A DNA stretch of 64,000 bases from Gentiana macrophylla (Eukaryota > Streptophyta > Magnoliopsida > Gentianales > Gentianaceae), in contig CM047808.1 of assembly GCA_026214975.1 (NCBI GenBank), forward strand, positions 60,972,583-61,036,582, written 5' to 3'. Positions within the stretch are counted from its first letter, which is position 1, and every line of letters begins with the position of its first letter. Positions 56,821-64,000 of the stretch are shown piece after piece. The notes below the pieces were generated by a model. It ran no database searches and was not told the origin of the DNA. It was given only the letters and a program-made list of their open reading frames with translations. The position numbers and the translations under genes are program-made.

Positions 56821-59800
56821 CCAGAGAATCTTGGCCTGTCGGTTTCGACTTGAGATAGCACACACATGTTGTTTCCAACCGCTTCAGATGTTATCATTCA
56901 TGAACACTAATACTACTACTTTTTACCAATATTGATATCCAAAGGTACTAAAGACTTATCAATATTCTGGTCAAGTCCCCTATTTTAAAACATGTGACTT
57001 TAAATGACCGAGAGGTTCTCCTAAATCCACAAAGGACATAAGTCCCGGCAGTCAACTTGCCATTTGTTCTAACCAAGACCATTCTGTTCCGAATGAATCC
57101 AGGACTCCGCTTTACGGGCAAGAAAGTCTCGAGAAATCACCCCTATTTTTCTCGCTTTCTAACGAAAACTAGCAATACTTGAGTGGTGAGGAGTTCTAGG
57201 TCCGGTTAACTCTACTTTTTTGGAATCACCCTAGACCACTCGACTTTGTGCCGAAAGTTAAACTTTCCTATTCATTCGACTCTTTTAGGCGTAGATCCAA
57301 TTACTCCCACTGGGCTGAGACACTCAGGTGGTTCTACAAGAGGTCGAACAGAGTGGAGTACCAAAACTCCATTCACAGGATAAGGTTTTCAACCAACCTC
57401 TCTCGATCGTAATCCTATACAGCCCCACAAAGAGCCACATGTTAGCAATCACCCCAAAGAGACTATAAAGTCCACACAACCATAATGGGTCAATGGTTAA
57501 ACCATACTCCCATTATGCGCTCGGGTGGATTGACATTCGATCTAGTAGTATTTATCGGTGTAATCACCAACAACCGATGTTGGGCGTGGTCCGATTAAAT
57601 CGTAGTAACTTCCTTTGGGTAACCAGACTCCAAGGTCGAAGGTCATTACTTATAGATTCTATCAAAGCCTTGTGACACCCAACTCACTTTTTCGATCTCA
57701 AGAATCTTACAACCAACCTTCCATCTTCTCATTAAGGCATTTCACGAACAAATAAAATATGAACGTATCAAGCAAAATCTCCATCCTACCTTCAAGCATT
57801 AAATGCTAAATGCCTACATTTACGGAAGTGGTGTGAACCGAATTCACTCCTTTTCCATAAATTCACTAGCATATTCTAGGTAGACTTCTCGGTTTACATA
57901 ATAATGTTAACCGTTATTTTGCAACCAATTATCTTAATCGAGTTTAGCGAAGGTATTGTAGTACATCAATAACTATATAGGGCAAGTCTATGGTTTCTTT
58001 CTCAATGAGAAACATTCCACTTAGGAGGCGGTGAGCATCGGTCCCAAGACTATGCTAAAGCCTATTTATGAGCATGGAATACTCTATTCTCTCGCTAAAA
58101 TCGAGACTCCTCCTCGTATTCTTTTGATAAACTAAATCGCGTTTGAGTAGTTATCGGACAAAATGTCACCACTCAAAAACTCCCACTAGCTTGTGTCTCT
58201 CACTGCACCCCGAAGGTCATGATGAACAAGCTATGTTACCCCTTCAAATCTATTACCCTCTCCCGATTGAAAGGAAACTTAGTCATTGTTCCTTTGAGAT
58301 AGTGTTCTAGACTGGGAGATAGAATCACCCTTAGCTATCGTCAGTCTCTTATCTAGAGGATATATGCACTAATTAATAGATATTGAAGGGTCGTTTATCT
58401 TAATACGGAAACCTTTTACCTTTAATTGTTTTAGATGTGTTACACATATCTATTCAGCTTTTCTTAGTGTTTCTGTCTTTATCAAACAAAAGTCCAAGTC
58501 ACAGATTTGTACTACAAATGTCATCTTCACTTTGTTTAAGGCAACTGTAGTATCGAGATGAAAGTGAATCCATTTGTTTCAACGAATCTGTAAACAGAAA
58601 AATAAATTTTTCTGTGATATTCAAGGATAGAATCCAAAATTCATTTCCTTATATCACTCCCACTATTATAGCTGAAACCACTGCCCATTGTTACTCAATT
58701 AATCGTTAATGCAAAGCTCTCTTGTTCTTCCAAAGAACTTAGCTCCCGAGTCGAGTTACTCGGTTAAGAAAGTTTCCAAGGATTCATTGGTTAGTGATCC
58801 GAAATCACTTTCCTTATCCTATACTTTCTTTAATTAATATTTCGGTTTAGCCTCAATCTTAGTATAGATGATTAACACTTGTAGACATTCTTTCCCATTC
58901 TTGACTTTCCTTAAAAGGAAATAGTCTTGAACTAGCAGTTCGTTTGAGTAGACACTACTCGTGAGCTGTGGGATGTCTAATCAAAGCGTTACCCAGTGGG
59001 ACTAATTTTCTAATAAATCAGAAAAACATAAGATAAAAGCTCCCACTAGTTTATCGGTTCCAAATACCGCCTAACTAGCGACACTTTAATCGATGATTCT
59101 CCAATTTTCTATTAGAAAATTTCTCGTGTAGACACTACACAATTAAAATTCACTAGAAGAATTTTATCACCCCAATCATCTTTCAAACTAACTATGGTTG
59201 TCTCTCGCTTCAACACGAGTGACAAAGAGTGACATACTTATTTACGTCATTTAAGTCTTGAAGGCTCAAGAAAAATATCTCTTCCGAAAAATTAATCGCA
59301 TGTAAGATTAATAAGTACAACGTTCTAGTTACTTGCCACTTTTAACGAAGTCATTACTAGTCAATTTTACACTAGCAATCTAGCACCCTGTAGAGATATA
59401 TAAATAGTTTGTAAATAAAATTGACAGAAAATAAATCCAAATCACACACTACTAATAAATTTTAGGAACATAAACTAAGTACTTATAGTCTATCCTACCG
59501 TTCCAAGGATTTAATCTAATGCCTCGATGCCGCCTTAGGGTAGGTCAAAGAGGTTTCGATTAATATTGAAGATCGATTGAGAATCGAACATCTCATTTGT
59601 GATCGTCAATCACCTTTCCTTTTTCAGCCAAGGTACTACCAAAAATACCTTTATGAGTGTGACCTCATCTGTCTCAGTTTTTAGGTAGACCCAGGTGTGC
59701 CGCCTTAGGGTCGGTCGGTGACCCGACGAGTACCCAAAATCCTATCCTTTCGGAGACCAAGCCTTGAATTTTGATAGCGGTGAAGGCCTTCCTTAGGGGC

Positions 59801-61461
59801 GAAATCAAAGCCGCACGAGGCATCACCATTCTCTCACGTTGCTTGTGTCAGCAGTGAGAGGCCGTGGGGTCGGTTGTCGCCTCCCGCTCCCACTCAATAT
59901 TTTGAAAAAGTGGTGGGTTTATCGATCACGCTTTTGGACTTGATGTTACATTAAGGAACAATAAATCATAGGCCCGAATGTTGTCGGTTATGTGGGCTAG
60001 CCCACCCGACCTATTCGTTAGAACATATGTGGCCGTCGGACGGGTCATGGCTAGGAGAGTTCCGTTGAGCCGTAGTGGCTCTTCGGATGGCTCGAGATTG
60101 CGCACTTCGCGTGCAAACGCCACACGTGGAGGTGAAGTCGATTGAGCCGTAGCTCTCGTTGACCACCCAACCGTGGTTAAACCACTTTCGAACCTGTTTG
60201 CCCGTGATTATCCAATCCTTAAACATCAAACATTCACGTAGACACTACGGAATAAAAACGTAATCTCGCTCTTAGGTAAGGTGGAATTCACCGAGAATCC
60301 AACACCTTAACCACGAGGTTTCGGATTTTACTCCTTATGCTTTCGCAGAGTGGGATTCACCGAGAATCCATCACCCAACCTCGACGATTGAAAAACCCAT
60401 GTTCCTCGGTTTTACCCTAATTAGTTTCTAATTAATATCAAACAATTAATTAAAACTAATTATGTGTTTTATACATGCCTAACTAATTCCTCGAATTAAT
60501 TTCTACATGTATGCATATGGAGTGGAATTCATGATATGATGCATGTCATGGCAATTTTCCGGTTCTACTCATACAATCTACACATGTATACTAGTGCGGA
60601 AAATAAACACCGAGATGGACCGTTGGCACCCCCGTAACTAATCTATTCGAAAATAAATTAAAACCCTAATATGCAGCTGTTAAGAATCTTTGACGATCGG
60701 CATATCAAACGAACTTGGATCGGGACGAAACTTTCCAGATCTGATCTTCATTCTTCGGACTTCAAGATGGACGGTCGGATCGGAGCTTTGACTTGTCAAT
60801 CTTCCTCAGTGAGCCGCCCAACTTGCTGCTGAAACAGACTCTTACAGCAGCGCATCATATACTTCCCGAGGCCGATCGGGGATCAAGATGAATCCCGATC
60901 GTCCTGAAAATTTTATCTCATGTCAAAAACTCCATGATTATCGATCGTACCGGTCGGATATTCGTTTCAACGGTCCAATACTTTCCAGAAAATCGAGGAA
61001 GTCACAGTTAGGGTTTCTGTGAATCCGGCGTTTTTCTGTTACAGCTGCCTCTTCTCATCAGCGAACGGACATCCAAACGGACTCTGATCGACGCCAAATT
61101 TTGTGGGATTGTTCATCAACTTCCAATATTGATTCTGACCGGAGGGTCTTCGTTTTAACGGCTCAAACAACGGAAAAACGAAAAGACTAAACAACTCTTT
61201 ATGAGATCTATTTTCTGAAATTAAACTTGCAATAAAAATAAATTACATAATTTCCTATACTCATGTAAACGAAATTTTCATCGTTTATATGAGTTTACAA
61301 TAGATCTAACGGGTAAACAGTGTCAACCCCCAATCCATCTCTTCAACCATAACAATTTATCACTATCAATGCACAAAACAATATATAAGATTTACCTACA
61401 TGCAATTACACTCCTTTAAGTTGTTTAATTACGATTATGACTATATAAATCGTGGAACCTT
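56821..61461 (-). other. Internal region of element E copy 2, no intact gene
   Basis: Near-identical to 50947-55636. GC-rich islands at 59520-59890 and 59945-60200. It lacks the small rearrangement seen at 53173-53200 of copy 1. No gene. Confidence 0.55.
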
Positions 61462-61473
61462 GCTCTGATACCA
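61462..61473 (-). promoter_or_regulatory. Primer binding site of element E copy 2
   Basis: Plus strand GCTCTGATACCA, identical to 55637-55648. Confidence 0.9.
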
Positions 61474-61475
61474 CA

Positions 61476-63194
61476 TGAAGGATGCGAGTTCTTAGATCTA
61501 AACGAATTAGATCTACGCGCAAATGGATGGATCACGATTTATATATCAAAACACATAATTAAAGGACGTACTTAAACTACTACAAGGGGGTTTAAGATCA
61601 TGTTACCAATAACGGGAAGAGAAGCCTTGATCTTCCGATGTGTTCTCCAAACGGCGGTTGGTAGACACCCTTCTTGATACACGAACCTCCTTGATATGTA
61701 ACACCAAGAAAAACTCCAAGTTTTTCTTCCTCTAAAACCCTGCATGCTAAAAAACAAATTTTTCTCTCTTTTTCTAAGGTGGTGGTCGAAATTTTTTTGC
61801 CTTCCAATTTCCCATGGAATAACTCTCCTTTTATAGGAGAGTAAATCATTGGCCTCCAAGTTTCTAATTAATTAAATATATAATTTAAAAAAAATCACAA
61901 TAAAGGATAATTCCATTTATAAAAGATTGTGATTAATCAATCAATCAATTACAAATCAATTATCTTTTATTAATTAATCACTTACCAAGTAAATAATTAA
62001 TCACACAAGAAAATCAATTCTTGCATTTTAAGAGGTAGGGCGCCACCTAGTAGGGTTTTAAGTCCACATAAAATGTCTTTTATGTATTATATTATTATTA
62101 GCCCAACTAAATAATATCCATGCATATCAATTAATTAGCCCAATAATTAATTATCACTGAGGCCCAAATAACAAGAATATCATTCCGAATTACGTAAGCC
62201 ACATCGGGGACCATGGACTCTATAACCAAGAGTCCAATAATTAATTATTCATCGAATGAATAAGTACATTAATTATTAATTCCGGGATTACGCCACCATA
62301 AACCCGAAACTCGAACTCTACCAATTATAGATGTATACTTATACTCAACCCATGTAGAGTAAATAAGCGTCCATTGATATAATCACTACATACGGATTAA
62401 CCCTCCATAGATCGTCCATTCTCGAGTGGGAAGTCTCCGTGAACCCGACTCGAAATATCTTATCCTTATTTACCATCAACCCCCTGATGATCAATTAGTA
62501 CACATATCTGACTAGTAGCTAATTAGTCAAATGTGAACTCCCGGGATCGATCACTTTCTTAGGGCTAACAAATAAGGTGACTGTCTCTCTACTTCCCGCA
62601 GGAAGGAATGGATTCCATGTCTGTGTAGATCAGAACTACTCACTCATCCGGAGATAGTGCCAATGAGAAGTGGCTTGGAACACATATTGAAGTGAACCGT
62701 AACTAACACATCAAACACTACCCCGAGACAAGCAGCACCCTATGATCACCTCAGGATTAAGGTTGATCCATATATGATCATCTAATGATTTAAGATTCCT
62801 CGATTACGGAATTATATCGGGAAATGCAGATTAAATCGGTCCAGTCCTATATGAATGACATCATATATAAATGCCCCACGTAGGTACCCTCTACCGATAG
62901 TCCGGATAAGACTATCACACCCTAAAGTGTTCTCAGGCGCATTATTGGTGTTTTAATCAAGAGACCCTAAACTCGATTAAGTTCACCACGGACTAACAGT
63001 TCAAGTATATCTCCACTAATCAATCCTCACGTGTAATCCATACACCGAGTTAAGTGGTTACATACAGATATACTTAGGGTTTGCAAAGATGTATTACTTT
63101 ACAAGCACAAAGCAAGTAATTAAGGTGAGATAAATTTTGTCATCCATTATTAAAAACAATTACACAAATTGTCTTTCGGGCACTACACCTAACA
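61476..63194 (-). repeat. LTR 3 of element E
   Basis: 1719 bp, TGAAGGATGC...CACCTAACA. The minus-strand open frames at 61572-61859 lie within the LTR and match LTR 1 and 2 sequence, so they are not genes. Confidence 0.85.
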
Positions 63195-64000
63195 ATCTCC
63201 CACTTGCACGAAATGACAAGCAACGATTGTTTTTAGAGCACACCATTTCTCATCTTATTCACAACACTCTCCCACTTGCTCTAAAAGCAGATGAGACATA
63301 TCTGTCAATGCCGTACCCTCCAAGCACTCGACTTGGTACACTAATTAGTTAAATGTGAACTCCCGGGATCGATCACTTTCTTAGGGCTAACAAATAAGGG
63401 GACTGTCTCTCTACTTCCCGCAGGAAGGAATGGATTCCATGTCTGTGAAGATCAGAACTACTCACTCATCAGGAGATAGTGCCAATGAGAAGTGGCTTGG
63501 AATACATATTGAAGTGAACCGTAACTAACACATCAAACACTACCCCGAGACAAGCAACACCCTGTGATCACCTTAGGATTAAGGTTGATCCATATATGAT
63601 CATCTAATGATTTAATAAGATTCCTCGATTACGGAATTATATCTGGAAATTCAGATTAAATCGGTCCAGTCCTATATGAATGCCATCATATATAAATGCC
63701 CCACGTAGGTACCATCTACCGATAGTCCGGATAAGACTATCACACCCTAAAGTGTTCTCATGCATTATTGGTGTTTTAATCAAGAGACCCTAAACTCGAT
63801 TAAGTTCACCACGGACTAACAGCCAAGTATATCTCCACTAATCAAATCCTCACGTGTAATCCATACACTGAGTTAAGTGGTTACATACATATATACTTAG
63901 GGTTTGCAGCAAAGAAGTATTACTTTACAAGCACAAAGCAAGTAATTAAGGTGAGATAAATTACATCATCCATTATTAAAAACAATTACACAAATTGTCT
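63195..64000 (-). repeat. Partial tandem duplication next to LTR 3
   Basis: Internal start (63195-63345), then a second copy of the LTR end from about 63346 up to the window edge. Period 822 bp, the same event as next to LTR 1. Confidence 0.8.

Larger units (their letters stand above)
47642..64000 (-). mobile_element. Element E: tandem Copia-type array, LTR-internal-LTR-internal-LTR
   Basis: LTR starts (plus strand TGAAGGATGC) at 47642, 55651 and 61476; perfect initiator-Met primer sites at 55637-55648 and 61462-61473. The two internal regions (50176-55636 and 56821-61461) are near identical where they overlap. A partial 820-bp duplication follows the first and third LTR. The element carries only an RNase H remnant, so it is likely non-autonomous. 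Left flank ATCTT at 47637-47641; the right end is outside the window. Confidence 0.85.

Noticed and set aside
61572..61859. Two overlapping minus-strand frames of 95 and 83 codons
   Set aside because: They lie in LTR 3 of element E; the same LTR sequence in copies 1 and 2 differs by indels that break the frames.
47642..64000. Regularly spaced repeats considered as CRISPR-like or satellite array
   Set aside because: Repeat units are kilobases long with LTR ends, primer sites and polypurine tracts; they are retroelement copies.

Overview
The window is plant nuclear DNA, most likely from an angiosperm with a large, repeat-rich genome. Nearly all of it is nested LTR retrotransposons of plant types: Ty1/Copia with initiator-Met tRNA primer sites, Ty3/Gypsy, and non-autonomous elements with an Asp-tRNA primer site. 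There are TA microsatellites and one 100-N scaffold gap. I saw no bacterial, organellar, rRNA, tRNA or CRISPR feature. The only candidate host sequence is about 0.3 kb at 12170-12451 and 1.7 kb at 24665-26340.

Layout. (1) 1-6277: element F, an eroded minus-strand Copia element with an RNase H remnant. (2) 6278-12069: element A, a minus-strand non-autonomous element (tRNA-Asp primer site) whose right LTR runs into the gap at 12070-12169. (3) 12452-24659: a complete plus-strand Ty3/Gypsy element with a perfect AAAGC target-site duplication. Its pol frame runs into its own 3' LTR. A complete Tork-like Copia element G (14992-20278, duplication CTTCT) sits inside its gag. (4) 24665-26340: candidate host sequence, including a possible first exon and a glycine-rich exon on the minus strand. 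(5) 26341-31465: element B, a 5'-truncated plus-strand relative of A. (6) 31466-47641: element D, a SIRE/Maximus-type Copia (RNase H, env-like coiled-coil region, LTR, gag, protease). It is interrupted by element C (34111-42098, minus strand, duplication GTCTT), a third relative of A and B. C's left LTR itself carries a 1.86 kb Helitron-like insert in its TATA tract. (7) 47642-64000: element E, a minus-strand Copia relative of F, inserted in D's pre-integrase region and arranged as LTR-internal-LTR-internal-LTR with partial duplications.

Main result. A, B and C have no reverse transcriptase, integrase or RNase H, yet they share an ordered set of parts: a short coding region, a GGGAGGCAACCC hairpin block, several conserved non-coding blocks, internal G-tracts, and a CTCGAGGACGAG...GCTAAGT block next to the polypurine tract. 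In A and B the coding region ends in the same hydrophobic tail (...LLIFLSSDFG-stop). Over the last ten codons the two copies differ only at third positions and only synonymously, which suggests selection on a membrane-anchored accessory protein in a non-autonomous family.

Most autonomous-type genes here are broken by stops and frameshifts. The only long unbroken domain is the Gypsy integrase (23172-24215). Near-identical repeat copies disagree mainly at CAG/CTG/CCG triplets, so some apparent frameshifts may be sequencing errors at CHG-methylated sites rather than true mutations.
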